NCBI RefSeq assembly: GCF_000764185.1
Contig: NZ_JQEC01000004.1
Span: 1 to 64,000, forward strand
Origin: Colwellia psychrerythraea
GTDB lineage: Bacteria > Pseudomonadota > Gammaproteobacteria > Enterobacterales > Alteromonadaceae
Reading direction: 5' to 3'
DNA length: 64,000 nt
Shown here: positions 1 to 8,669 of the stretch, in pieces
Layout: every line of letters begins with the position of its first letter
How positions within the stretch are numbered: the stretch's first letter is position 1
Position numbers and translations under genes: made by a program
The notes under the pieces: generated by a model
What the model saw: the letters and a program-made list of their open reading frames with translations, nothing else
What the model was told of the DNA's origin: nothing
Databases searched by the model: none

Positions 1-408
1 CGTTAATATTATGTTATTTCAATCTAAATCTCATTATTGAAAATATCAAAACGCTTTTTTTAGATACTTATCACGGTTGTTCGCAGGGTGTTTTTAATCT
101 AATTATTATATCTTTCCTCAGCCAAAACTTGCTGGTGATTTTATATTTTGAATGTTCGCTAGAGTAGGGCACTCTAGCGGTTAATTATTAGCTTCATAAA
201 GTTCAACTTTTCATGTAGTTGCCACAATGAGGCAAAGCAGATAAGCAAAACCTTAAATAAAAGAAGGCTAAAAATTCTATGAAATTTCTATAATGGCAAA
301 TTATAGATTTCTTATAAGACTATTTTTACTGAGCTTGCTTCAATTGACCCAAGTAAATTGTGTACGTACAGCAATTACCTTTATAACAATAATTGAAAGG
401 AAGTATTC
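1..408. other. Intergenic region at the left edge, no gene seen
   Basis: No convincing coding region is present; the one reading frame overlapping the right end on the minus strand is a shadow of the methyltransferase gene. A 7-bp stem (CTATAAT at 288-294 with ATTATAG at 300-306) lies about 100 bases upstream of that gene and contains a TATAAT-like -10 candidate, but no good -35 is visible. The stretch probably holds the promoter of the methyltransferase gene. Confidence 0.5.
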
Positions 409-1131
409 ATGCGAAAAATATTTTTACCCTTAATAATGGCCAGCACATTATGTTCTACAACACTTATTGCTGTCGAGTTTTCACAGAGCATTAAACAAGC
501 GATGTCATCAGACATTCGTACCGACAATGAAAAAGCGCGAGATCGCAATAGACAGCCTGAAGCAACGTTGGCATTTTTTGGTATAAAAGGTGATATGAAG
601 GTATTAGAACTGGTACCTGGTGGCGGTTGGTATACAAAATTACTTGCACCAGCACTTCGCGATAACGGAAAATTATATTTAAGCCTTGGCACTAAAAGGC
701 TTAAAGAGTCACTGTTGACGAAGAGTCCTTTTGATAAAGTTGAGTTAGTCGGTAGTGAAGCTTATGATTTTGAAAACCTTGACTTTAATTTAAACGACCT
801 CGATGCTGTATTAACCTTTCGTAACTACCATAATTTTGATGAAAATGAACGTATCAGCGTTAACAAAGCAGCTTATAAAGCATTAAAACCAGGTGGTGTT
901 TATGGCGTAGTTGATCATACTCGCAGACATATGCAAAAGAAGAATGATGAAAATGGTCGTCGCTTTGATCCGGTTCTAGCCATAAAAGAAGTACAACAAG
1001 CGGGCTTTGTTTTAGTCGATTATTCTAACTTACATTACAAAATAGACGACGAATTACGTTTTGAAGTTGGCCGTAAAACTGTTCGAGGTAACTCAGATCG
1101 TTTTACACTATTGTTTAAAAAACCAGAGTAA
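409..1131 (+). CDS. Exported class I SAM-dependent methyltransferase-like protein
   Basis: The 240-residue protein resembles the COG4798 group of predicted methyltransferases. After an N-terminal hydrophobic segment (residues 1-21, likely signal peptide) it has the Rossmann motif I region VLELVPGGGWYTKLLAP at about residues 65-81 and a central LDAVLTFRNYHNF segment typical of this group, followed by a KPGGVYGVVDH strand. The start ATG is preceded by a GAAAGGAAG Shine-Dalgarno. The substrate is unknown. The odd point is the apparent export signal: SAM is not known to be available in the periplasm, so either the N-terminus is a membrane anchor, or the protein no longer acts as a conventional methyltransferase. 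It stands alone; a REP-like palindrome follows it and the next gene is convergent. Confidence 0.8.
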   Translation: MRKIFLPLIMASTLCSTTLIAVEFSQSIKQAMSSDIRTDNEKARDRNRQPEATLAFFGIKGDMKVLELVPGGGWYTKLLAPALRDNGKLYLSLGTKRLKESLLTKSPFDKVELVGSEAYDFENLDFNLNDLDAVLTFRNYHNFDENERISVNKAAYKALKPGGVYGVVDHTRRHMQKKNDENGRRFDPVLAIKEVQQAGFVLVDYSNLHYKIDDELRFEVGRKTVRGNSDRFTLLFKKPE

Positions 1132-1146
1132 GCTCTTTTCTTTATG

Positions 1147-1204
1147 AATGGGGTCTGAGTAATTTAAATAAATAGCGTAAAAGGTTATTTACTCTGACTC
1201 CATT
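1147..1204. repeat. REP-like palindromic element, copy 1
   Basis: Left arm AATGGGGTCTGAGTAA (1147-1162) is inverted as TTACTCTGACTCCATT (1189-1204), 14 of 16 positions matching, separated by about 26 AT-rich bases. The right arm touches the stop codon of the convergent gene at 1203. The core GGTCAGAGTAA also occurs at 10245-10302. Such palindromes are known in marine gammaproteobacteria as extragenic repeats linked to REP-associated tyrosine transposases; that link is from general knowledge and no such transposase gene is in the window. Confidence 0.65.
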
Positions 1205-2156
1205 ATTCATTCGTTGGATTTATGTATTTTGTTTCAGCGAAATTTTCAGATAAAAAATGTTGCAACCCGGATAACTGTTTGTCGGAAAACCATTTTTTGT
1301 GTGCTTGGTAATAGTCTTTAGTTTGATAAACTTTTGCTAATATCTTATTAATATCGTTAATAATACGCTGACCCTGTGCACTGTTTGAACAGTTGAAATG
1401 GGCAATAAGGTAAGGAGGCGCTCCGGCAATGGTGTATTGTTCTAATAAGTGCTTTTCCGACTTATCAGGGGTTATGTCGACAGGTAAAGCAAGGACAAAA
1501 TCAACCCGTGATTTATATAACATTGACGCTAGCGCGACAACTCGCTGATTGCCACCACGGTAATAGATGTTCGCTGGATTTATTTTTTTTATTTGTTGGT
1601 CAAGAAAATTACCAAAAGATACATCCTGCGCTAGCCCTATCGTCTGTGACGGCAATATCTTAAATACGCTGGCAAGGTCCTTGATTTCTGCCTCATGATT
1701 AAATAATTGACTAGGCAAGGCCGATTTTTGATTAAAACGGTAAAGTTTATGGGTCAAGTAAAAGCTTTGCGGATCTGAAAAGAGTGAGTAGCCCCGGCGC
1801 TCTGGTGTATCAGCTCTGTTGGCTACACAGGCATTATCTTTGGTGTTAAGCGTTCGGTTTATTCGGGGCGCAGTCACTCGTTGTGTTCGAACGTCGTAAT
1901 GCCCTAATTGTTTTAACTGTTGAATGATTAAATTTTCAATATAGGAAGCGGTTGAAGTTTCTGCAGAGTTTTTAGCTAATAGATCAATGTTTTCAACTTT
2001 GTCTTCGACTAACCAAAGGATTTTTTCCTTAGCCACTTTTTTATTTATTGGAGTACTTTGTACAGCGGCGCTATACGTTACACTATAAATAGCGCTTATC
2101 AAAAGGCTCAAGCAGATGAGCAAGGTCAGCATTGACGGTGAAGAAAATAGCTTCAA
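1203..2156 (-). CDS. Periplasmic type 2 substrate-binding-like protein (TIGR02285-like)
   Basis: A 317-residue exported protein with a signal peptide at about residues 1-30. It has no transporter genes next to it. The order of features resembles orphan bacterial binding-like proteins of the TIGR02285 type: an early ILWLVED strand, a central CVANRADTPERR stretch at about 111-122 followed by SLFSDPQSFYLTHKLY, and a C-terminal alpha-helical tail. These proteins have the two-lobe fold of amino-acid-binding proteins (PF00497 relatives) but no established ligand. Role is inferred to be periplasmic sensing or scavenging. It is monocistronic and convergent with the methyltransferase gene, with the REP-like element between them. 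Confidence 0.65.
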   Translation of the reverse strand: MKLFSSPSMLTLLICLSLLISAIYSVTYSAAVQSTPINKKVAKEKILWLVEDKVENIDLLAKNSAETSTASYIENLIIQQLKQLGHYDVRTQRVTAPRINRTLNTKDNACVANRADTPERRGYSLFSDPQSFYLTHKLYRFNQKSALPSQLFNHEAEIKDLASVFKILPSQTIGLAQDVSFGNFLDQQIKKINPANIYYRGGNQRVVALASMLYKSRVDFVLALPVDITPDKSEKHLLEQYTIAGAPPYLIAHFNCSNSAQGQRIINDINKILAKVYQTKDYYQAHKKWFSDKQLSGLQHFLSENFAETKYINPTNE

Positions 2157-2721
2157 GGAAAATGTCTTCTGAGTGAAAATTGAGCTTATTCTAACTGTAT
2201 TTTATTCAATAAAGTAGCTTTCGTAACTGCAAAAATGTAAATGTATGTTGTTGCATAAACTGCTTGTCGACTCAGTTAACCTGAACTCTGGATAAGCAGC
2301 ACTTACTCAAGATTCCCCTTTATACTATTCTCAGCGTTAAAATGTCGATAAATACACCGTTATTCATATATGTTTTTTGCTGATAATCAAATAAATTGAA
2401 ACATTGATAGGATTTGTCTATGTTTTTTTGTGTTGTAGTCATCATCGCGATGCTAAGCCATAAATCAAAATACCAAACAGTAGCATTAATCACTGCTTCT
2501 AACAAAATATAGCTTTCGAGATTGCAGTTTATTGAATTCATTACATTTTACAACGATTTAGCTGGAATACATTACATCGCTTCGCCATGAAGACTGTTAA
2601 TCTCTATCTATTATTTTGTAATCCTCGATTGCCCTATTTATTTTAACGAGGAGTCTCGATTAGTCATTTGATAATAAGACTGTGAAGTTGAATTCATCAG
2701 TTCTGACCATAAGGAAAAATT
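2157..2721. other. Long intergenic region, no supported gene
   Basis: 565 bases between a minus-strand and a plus-strand gene. A 73-codon minus-strand frame (2320-2541) exists but has no Shine-Dalgarno, no recognisable domain and a composition unlike the neighbours, so it is not called. The region should contain two divergent promoters; none stands out by consensus. Confidence 0.5.
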
Positions 2722-3306
2722 ATGAAGTTGTTGTTTAATTTAGTCGTCACTATTATTTTTAGTACTGTTATTAATGTCGAAGCTAAAACTTTGGGTGATG
2801 TATATATTTCTGAATCAATCAAGTTTGATGATAAAATACTGTTAGCACAAGGGGCGGGTGTGCGTAGTCGGTTTTTTATAGACCTATACGTGGCGAGTTT
2901 ATTCAGTGAGCCAGATATTAATAGTAAAAGGTTAAGCGCAACTGATAGTTATGAAGTGCTTAATGGTCAAAGCCTTAAAGCCATTCGATTGAATATTGTT
3001 TCCGGTTTGATCTCTTCTGAAAAAATGCTTGTTTCCATAGAAGAGGGCTTTCAACTTGCCACTAATGAGAATAGTAAAGAAATAGATATTTATATCACTG
3101 AGTTTGTTTCAGTTTTTGATCAGCCAATAGAAAAGAAAGATCAATTCACTTTTATCAGTGAGCCCGGTGTTGGTGTGCATGTATTAAAAAACAATGTGCG
3201 TTTAACTAGCATTAATAATGAAGCCTTTCGCCGAGCATTATTATCTATATGGTTGGGTACTAGCCCAGTTGATAAGAGCTTAAAAAGAGATATGTTCGGA
3301 AAATAA
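2722..3306 (+). CDS. Exported chalcone isomerase-like domain protein
   Basis: A 194-residue protein with a signal peptide (about residues 1-21, ending near VEA) and the chalcone-isomerase-like fold seen in bacterial PF16036 proteins: the segment KILLAQGAGVRSRFFIDLYVAS (split around residues 38-60) and the later SIEEGFQLA stretch are characteristic. Bacterial members are not shown to act on flavonoids and their periplasmic role is unknown. A Shine-Dalgarno AAGGAAA precedes the ATG. The gene is single; an imperfect hairpin follows it and the next gene begins 139 bases further in the same direction. Confidence 0.75.
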   Translation: MKLLFNLVVTIIFSTVINVEAKTLGDVYISESIKFDDKILLAQGAGVRSRFFIDLYVASLFSEPDINSKRLSATDSYEVLNGQSLKAIRLNIVSGLISSEKMLVSIEEGFQLATNENSKEIDIYITEFVSVFDQPIEKKDQFTFISEPGVGVHVLKNNVRLTSINNEAFRRALLSIWLGTSPVDKSLKRDMFGK

Positions 3307-3319
3307 AATTGTGCTTATA

Positions 3320-3340
3320 GATAATAGAATATCTATTATC
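3320..3340 (+). terminator. Stem-loop after the chalcone isomerase-like gene
   Basis: GATAATAG (3320-3327) pairs with CTATTATC (3333-3340) around a 5-base loop, and an outer GCTTAT (3313-3318) can pair with ATAAGC (3349-3354). There is no T-run, so a Rho-independent terminator role is only possible. Confidence 0.35.
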
Positions 3341-3444
3341 AAACCAAAATAAGCTTGGTTGAAATATATACAGCTAAACACTTAAGTTATACTTCACAGT
3401 GCCGATACTTTTTATATTAGCTTTGAAAAATTAAGGTAGATATT

Positions 3445-4062
3445 ATGAGCTCATCAATTAACTCAAATTCGACATTTAGCCAAGATGTTCGATCCTTAGC
3501 AAAAGTGCAAGATAAAACAGATAAGCAACCTATGGGTCAACAAGTATCGGAACTTGCCCATGAGAAAAAAATGACCGAAGTACAAGAGCCTATTTATGTT
3601 AGTCAAAAAAAACAACTTAATGCTGCAATTATTGAATCATCACTGAAGTTCAGTAATACCATTGGTGACCAGCCACTGTCACTCGTATTAAAAACCGCTT
3701 TGCAGGGAATAAATGAGGCACTAAAAGCGGGCGGTGTAGAAAGTAACGTTGAAGATGCATTTGAGTCGGGCGTTGATTTTAGTCCTGAAGCGACGGCAGA
3801 GCGTATTGTTGCTTTTAGTACTCAGTTTTTGGCTTCTTACCGAGAACAGCATCCAGAAATGGGGGAAGAGGAATCGTTAACTGCTTTTGTTGATATTATT
3901 AGTGGCGGTATCGAGCAAGGTTTTGCTGAAGCCAAAGATATATTAGGTGGTTTAAACGTATTTGCGGGAGATATCGCCACAAATATCGACAAAACCTATC
4001 AGTTAGTTCAAGACGGCTTACAATCTTTTATTGATGCATTTAGTGAGATAGATGAAGAATAA
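3445..4062 (+). CDS. DUF5610 domain-containing protein
   Basis: A 205-residue acidic protein without signal peptide. Residues 1-55 are low-complexity and polar (Ser, Asn, Gln, Lys rich), then a helical domain covers about residues 55-205, with SLVLKTALQGINEAL and a C-terminal amphipathic repeat region, matching the DUF5610 family of marine gammaproteobacteria. Function unknown. The ATG has an AAGGTAG Shine-Dalgarno. It forms a single transcription unit, ended by a strong terminator at 4088-4117. Confidence 0.75.
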   Translation: MSSSINSNSTFSQDVRSLAKVQDKTDKQPMGQQVSELAHEKKMTEVQEPIYVSQKKQLNAAIIESSLKFSNTIGDQPLSLVLKTALQGINEALKAGGVESNVEDAFESGVDFSPEATAERIVAFSTQFLASYREQHPEMGEEESLTAFVDIISGGIEQGFAEAKDILGGLNVFAGDIATNIDKTYQLVQDGLQSFIDAFSEIDEE

Positions 4063-4087
4063 TTTCCTAGTTACTTTCTTAAAAATA

Positions 4088-4117
4088 AAAGGCGAACCTG
4101 AGAGGGGTCGCCTTTTT
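4088..4117 (+). terminator. Rho-independent terminator of the DUF5610 gene
   Basis: AAAGGCGA (4088-4095) pairs with TCGCCTTT (4108-4115), followed by further T residues to 4117; it lies 26 bases after the stop codon. Confidence 0.85.
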
Positions 4118-4488
4118 ACTAACATTATCAACAGCTATTCAAATATATTTGCCGCAGTTAGGTGTAATGTTGACGTAGAGTGATGAAAAGCTTAATCTCA
4201 TTATAGAGCGATAACTAGTCAGTTTATTAAATAACTCGCTATACTTTTGAAACAAGTGGGTCATTCTTTTGATTTATATTTCCGGAAATCTTTAATTGCT
4301 TTGCAGAAAAAGGAATGTGAAATTGTAAATGTTATTCAATCTGAAATTACGATTTTAATGTATAAATAACAATGGATAAGGCTTGATTTATCGACGGTAA
4401 ACATTAGAGTGACGCAACAGTCTAACCTAAGTATATGATTTTGAAGTTTTCAAATGTGGTTCATGTAAAAGATAAGGTATAACGACTA
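4118..4488. other. Intergenic region upstream of the PilZ gene
   Basis: About 370 AT-rich bases with no coding frame of interest. A 12-base palindrome CAAATATATTTG lies at 4140-4151. It presumably carries the promoter of the PilZ gene, but no consensus promoter is obvious. Confidence 0.45.
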
Positions 4489-6987
4489 ATGAGCAGTGTA
4501 ATAAGTCCTCACCTCGTAAGGTTTAGTAAACAAATATTAAGTTTAGTTCCTTACGCAAATAACGACAGACTAGAATATCTTGTTCAAAAGCTCCTACCTG
4601 AAGAAAGCAGCGGTCAGCACCTTGCCGTTAAAAATGAAATAAAAAAACTTGCCCAACAAGCAACTAAATCAATAGATTTACGTTCACTATTTACTGATTG
4701 TGAAATTGTTACACATAATAAAATCACCCATTATCTTGATTCTGGGGGGAAAGAGCTCTTTAATCAAAAATTATTGGAATATCAAAACCTTTATACAATA
4801 GCTATATATCATGAAGTCTTTGAAGATGCTCAAGAGAGAGCCGCCGAAAAAAACAATAGTAAAATTGGCTATGACGATGAAAAATCGAATGAAAGTAAAC
4901 CTTCAGCGTTTACCATAGATAAAGCTGAGCCTAAACCATTAGTCAATAAAAACCGAATAAATCACGAAGTAAAAAACCTTAACTCTTCTTGCAAAGTTTT
5001 CCTTAATCCAATTATGGGTATGACCTCTCAAGGAAAAAAGGCTGTTGGTATAACCGCTAGTATTGAAAAAATGAATAACAGAAAAATTGTTATTAAGACA
5101 TTAAATGAAATAGCAGATATAAAAGCTAACAAAGTGTATTTATGGTTATATGATCACGATGAAGAAATAGGTTTTGATAAAGAACTTGAACTGGGTTTTG
5201 AAATAATAGATAGCCAAAGTTCCTCGGTAAATAGTAGCTTTGAATACTTGTTAAAGTTCTCTCACCCACTAACAGATAAGCAAATGCGTGTACTGTTTTT
5301 GCATTACTTAATGCAAAAAAAACGGGCGATAATAGGCCCTACAGAACTGTTTATTAAACCGCTATTTGACTCTATTACCTCTAAGGGGTACGAGCAATTA
5401 TACCTAAATAAAACCCATGATATTCCGCTGCTTTGTTATAAAGATAACGACGCTTGGCATGCAAAAGTAGCCATGAAAACTTCTGGCAATGATGAACTAT
5501 GGAATTTTTTCAGTGATGAACAGCAAAATTTCTATTTACCAGTATTACTGGGCAATAAGGATATCCAGCAGGCTTTAAACGAACGAAAAACCGTTGATAA
5601 GTATGCATTTATATTGAAGTCTAGTTATGAAAAAACGTATAGCTATTCACTTATTTGGTATGAGGATTTTGTAAATGATAAAGATGTTAAATCCGTCTTT
5701 AATCGTTATTTCAAAAAGGGACTGTTTAGAGTTATTAAAATTTCTTCATCAAGCATCAATTCAATAGAAGATGCTTATGTACCCTCAGCACTACCTTGTC
5801 ATGTACATCCTAAGATGGCAGTTTTAAATAGGACTCCACCTAAAGCTGCTATTGATATGATTAGTGAATGTGATCATATGCTTACTGTCTCAGATATTAG
5901 CAGCTTGTACGAAATCGTATATCAACCTGTACTAGGTGATATCACTGAAATTGATAGTTTGTTACCAAAACGTTACCAACTTAGTGCTGTTGATGAACTT
6001 GCTGACACTGAAATAGTGACCGCGGAAAATGATGAAGCACGAAGTGAAGATCGCTTTGTCTTATCGTTTAAAGTGGCAGTAACCCGCAGTAATAATGTTA
6101 TTACAAACATTACGGGTGAAACTCAAAATATTTCTATCCAAGGTTTATTAGTTAACCTCACCGAAGAAACTAAATTCAAAGCGGGCGAAGAGATTGAAAT
6201 TGAATTAACTATACCTTTTTCTCAGCAAGAGCGTACGCTTAAAAAGCAAAAATATATTGTTTTAGGTTATGACGGTCAAGGGGCTGTTAGGTTATTAATG
6301 AACGCCATTGAAAGTAAACATTTAGCCTGTAGGGCTATTAGAAAGTACTTATATCAGCACATGGATGATATTGAGGCATGTGGTAAACGCGGCAGTCGTA
6401 TTTATGGCTTGCAAAAGGCGATGAGAAATATATATGCTCATAACCATTTTTCTGTTCCGTTTTATTTAAAAGCAACTAAACATCAACAATATATTAATGC
6501 TGCAAGTTTTAGTGGTAATTCAGCGCTAAAACACCTTATTTATAAAAACGAAAGCAGTGAAGATATTATTTTAAACTTGTTAAGTAATAAGAAGTTTAGA
6601 GAGTCATGTTTATCGATTATTGCGGCGCTTTCTCACCAAGACTTGCCTGCACGTGCATTTTATATTCTTGTTTTACCTAAAGATAAAAGTGAAAGTGAAG
6701 AGTACTCATTTTGGTATCGAGACTTATCTGTTTTAAAAAAATCGTCGCAATTACAACAGTATATGAAGAAAGTTTCTAATCATGGTCAGCCAGCAATTTT
6801 AAAAATTGAATTGAAAAAGAGTAGTAAAACTCAGAATATGTATTATCGTGATGAGATTAGTTACTTAAAGAGTTTGGATAAAGATTTAGCTCATGATCTT
6901 GAAGTGCAATTAGAAAGTACTATCGGCATTGGGGAAGTTACCGACTTAACCGATATTGCCATTGAGATGATTAGCAATGCGGCATAA
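4489..6987 (+). CDS. Large PilZ domain protein, putative c-di-GMP receptor
   Basis: An 832-residue cytoplasmic protein with no membrane segment. A PilZ domain lies at about residues 515-620: the RxxxR switch is present as RSEDR (about 517-521) and the second binding motif as NISIQG (about 547-552), so c-di-GMP binding should be intact. Residues 1-500 and 620-832 show no other domain I can name; similar long PilZ proteins are widespread in Shewanella, Vibrio and Colwellia relatives. The role is probably c-di-GMP-dependent control of motility or surface behaviour (inference). Start: the ATG is weakly preceded by a purine-rich AAGATAAGG. Single gene, convergent with the cytochrome gene. Confidence 0.8.
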   Translation: MSSVISPHLVRFSKQILSLVPYANNDRLEYLVQKLLPEESSGQHLAVKNEIKKLAQQATKSIDLRSLFTDCEIVTHNKITHYLDSGGKELFNQKLLEYQNLYTIAIYHEVFEDAQERAAEKNNSKIGYDDEKSNESKPSAFTIDKAEPKPLVNKNRINHEVKNLNSSCKVFLNPIMGMTSQGKKAVGITASIEKMNNRKIVIKTLNEIADIKANKVYLWLYDHDEEIGFDKELELGFEIIDSQSSSVNSSFEYLLKFSHPLTDKQMRVLFLHYLMQKKRAIIGPTELFIKPLFDSITSKGYEQLYLNKTHDIPLLCYKDNDAWHAKVAMKTSGNDELWNFFSDEQQNFYLPVLLGNKDIQQALNERKTVDKYAFILKSSYEKTYSYSLIWYEDFVNDKDVKSVFNRYFKKGLFRVIKISSSSINSIEDAYVPSALPCHVHPKMAVLNRTPPKAAIDMISECDHMLTVSDISSLYEIVYQPVLGDITEIDSLLPKRYQLSAVDELADTEIVTAENDEARSEDRFVLSFKVAVTRSNNVITNITGETQNISIQGLLVNLTEETKFKAGEEIEIELTIPFSQQERTLKKQKYIVLGYDGQGAVRLLMNAIESKHLACRAIRKYLYQHMDDIEACGKRGSRIYGLQKAMRNIYAHNHFSVPFYLKATKHQQYINAASFSGNSALKHLIYKNESSEDIILNLLSNKKFRESCLSIIAALSHQDLPARAFYILVLPKDKSESEEYSFWYRDLSVLKKSSQLQQYMKKVSNHGQPAILKIELKKSSKTQNMYYRDEISYLKSLDKDLAHDLEVQLESTIGIGEVTDLTDIAIEMISNAA

Positions 6988-7020
6988 AAAATCATCTCAA
7001 ATTATTAAGGGGGAAATGTG

Positions 7021-7081
7021 AGGCTGCCTTGCATTTAATAAATATTTAATGCGTTTGCTATAAGACAGAAAAAGGCAGCCT
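7021..7081. terminator. Hairpin between convergent PilZ and cytochrome genes
   Basis: AGGCTGCCTT (7021-7030) pairs perfectly with AAGGCAGCCT (7072-7081); the long loop contains a nested GCATT/AATGC stem. T-rich tracts lie on both sides, so it may end transcripts from both directions. Confidence 0.6.
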
Positions 7082-7091
7082 TTAAATTACC

Positions 7092-8201
7092 TTAATCAGC
7101 AACACCTTCAATATCACCACGCATTACTGGATAACCTAAATTCATCCAACCAAAAACCCCTTCCCATAACACTGCTGTACGGGTGTAGCCGCGATCTCTT
7201 AATTTTTTAATGGTGTAATCTGCTGCGGCGCGTGGGCAAGAGCAATAGGCAATAATTTGCACATCTTTTGGAATGCCTGCCACCGTTTCATCAAGGTCAG
7301 AGTAATATGGAAAAGGAATAGAACCCTCTATATGTGCGGTTTGCCAAACGGAAGTTACCCGTGTATCAAGCAATACCATTTTGTTTTTTGCTAATAAGGC
7401 GGCATTTAAATCTTTTGATGAGACGTACATACCATCTTGTAAATTAAAATTTGGATCATCACCCTTTTTGTTTATAACGTATTGATCAGGTGTTGGCAGG
7501 GCTTTTAAAATAGTTCTTTCTTCTTTCCAGCCAAGAGCCTTACTGCGCAAAAAAGCTGTGATGTTGTTGATATCTGCGGCTGATAGCTTATCTTTAAAGG
7601 CTTGCATGGGTGTATCTTGTCGGCCATTTTGTATGGCATGACGAATAAATTCATCGGTGTTGTGGGCAAGTGCTGATTGATTGCCCAGCGCCGGAGCTGT
7701 TACGCCTTCACCCTTAACACCATGACAAGTTGTACAGTTGGCTAAATAGACTTGCTCACCGCGTTTAATATCACCATGAACGGGGTTAGTTGATAGTTTT
7801 AAGCGTTCAACGCCAGCTTGTTCAAATAACCAATAGGTTAAATCCCATGTTTCATCTAACGTCATCGGCCCGCCGACTTCATCTAAGTATCCGCCCATGG
7901 CTGTGTCTTTTCTACCATAAGACATTGGTCTTAAAATAGCGTGTGGAACACCAGATTCAAATAAACTTTTACTGCGCAATGATGGTGCGTGATCATTAAC
8001 ATGGCCTTGTCGGTCTGCGCCATGGCATAAGGCACAGTACTTTTGGTAATTTGTTGAGGCAACCTCTGCTTGTTTTTCAGTAAGTTTTCTTGGCGGCGGT
8101 AAAGTACCTAATTCGTGTTCTTGGGCAAATAATTCATTAGGTGCAATAACCCCTAACGAGCAGACAAGGAGTAATGACTTTAGTAAAAATGGTGACATCA
8201 T
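7092..8201 (-). CDS. Dihaem cytochrome c with C-terminal rhodanese domain
   Basis: A 369-residue periplasmic protein with a signal peptide (cleavage near FAQ, residue 27). Two cytochrome c domains carry haem-binding motifs CALCH (56-60) and CTTCH (156-160), with Met102 and Met199 as plausible sixth ligands (SYGRKDTAMGGY and RQDTPMQAF contexts). A rhodanese-like domain follows at about 262-360, with LLDTR (277-281) and an active-site loop YCSCPRAAA in which Cys320 would be the catalytic cysteine and Cys322 is close by. Fusing electron-transfer haem domains to a sulfurtransferase domain suggests redox chemistry of a sulfur compound, or a sensor function (inference). It is monocistronic with no oxidase or Sox genes beside it. 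Confidence 0.85.
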   Translation of the reverse strand: MMSPFLLKSLLLVCSLGVIAPNELFAQEHELGTLPPPRKLTEKQAEVASTNYQKYCALCHGADRQGHVNDHAPSLRSKSLFESGVPHAILRPMSYGRKDTAMGGYLDEVGGPMTLDETWDLTYWLFEQAGVERLKLSTNPVHGDIKRGEQVYLANCTTCHGVKGEGVTAPALGNQSALAHNTDEFIRHAIQNGRQDTPMQAFKDKLSAADINNITAFLRSKALGWKEERTILKALPTPDQYVINKKGDDPNFNLQDGMYVSSKDLNAALLAKNKMVLLDTRVTSVWQTAHIEGSIPFPYYSDLDETVAGIPKDVQIIAYCSCPRAAADYTIKKLRDRGYTRTAVLWEGVFGWMNLGYPVMRGDIEGVAD

Positions 8202-8669
8202 GTTTATTTTTTATATTGTTATATGGATGAGTTAATAGACTAACGAGCAAAAAGATAAGAAGCAATAGCTACCTCGTTGGTGAAAAGTTTAGTAACATTT
8301 TTTAGGTCGTTTATTCGCTAATTGATTCATGTGGTTCATTTTGTTGTTAAGAAGCCAAATTCACCGCAATATTTTGCCAAAATTTAATCTAACAACATAG
8401 CTAAGCAATTACGTTTACTGTTAAATAACACACAAAGAAAATACAAAACAAGCATAAATAAACAGTAACAAAACAACAAAAATGCAGAAGAAAAATTTGA
8501 ATCCTGCATAAGTCGTCATTTCAGTATATAATGGTTCCCGCTTTCGAAAAGACTTGTGATGCAACCTACATGAATCTTATTTTTTGGCGGCTTGCGTGGT
8601 GAGGAAAATTACACGTAACACTTTACGGTTTAGCAGACCAATATTAGCAAGAATCCAGAGTAGTATTGC
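8202..8669. other. Divergent intergenic region, cytochrome / helicase
   Basis: 468 very AT-rich bases with no credible gene. A TATAAT hexamer at 8527-8532 faces the helicase gene but lacks a good -35 at normal spacing. A long A/C-rich tract (about 8420-8500) is visible on the plus strand. Confidence 0.45.

Noticed and set aside
2320-2541. 73-codon minus-strand reading frame
   Set aside because: No Shine-Dalgarno, no recognisable domain, and atypical composition; treated as chance.
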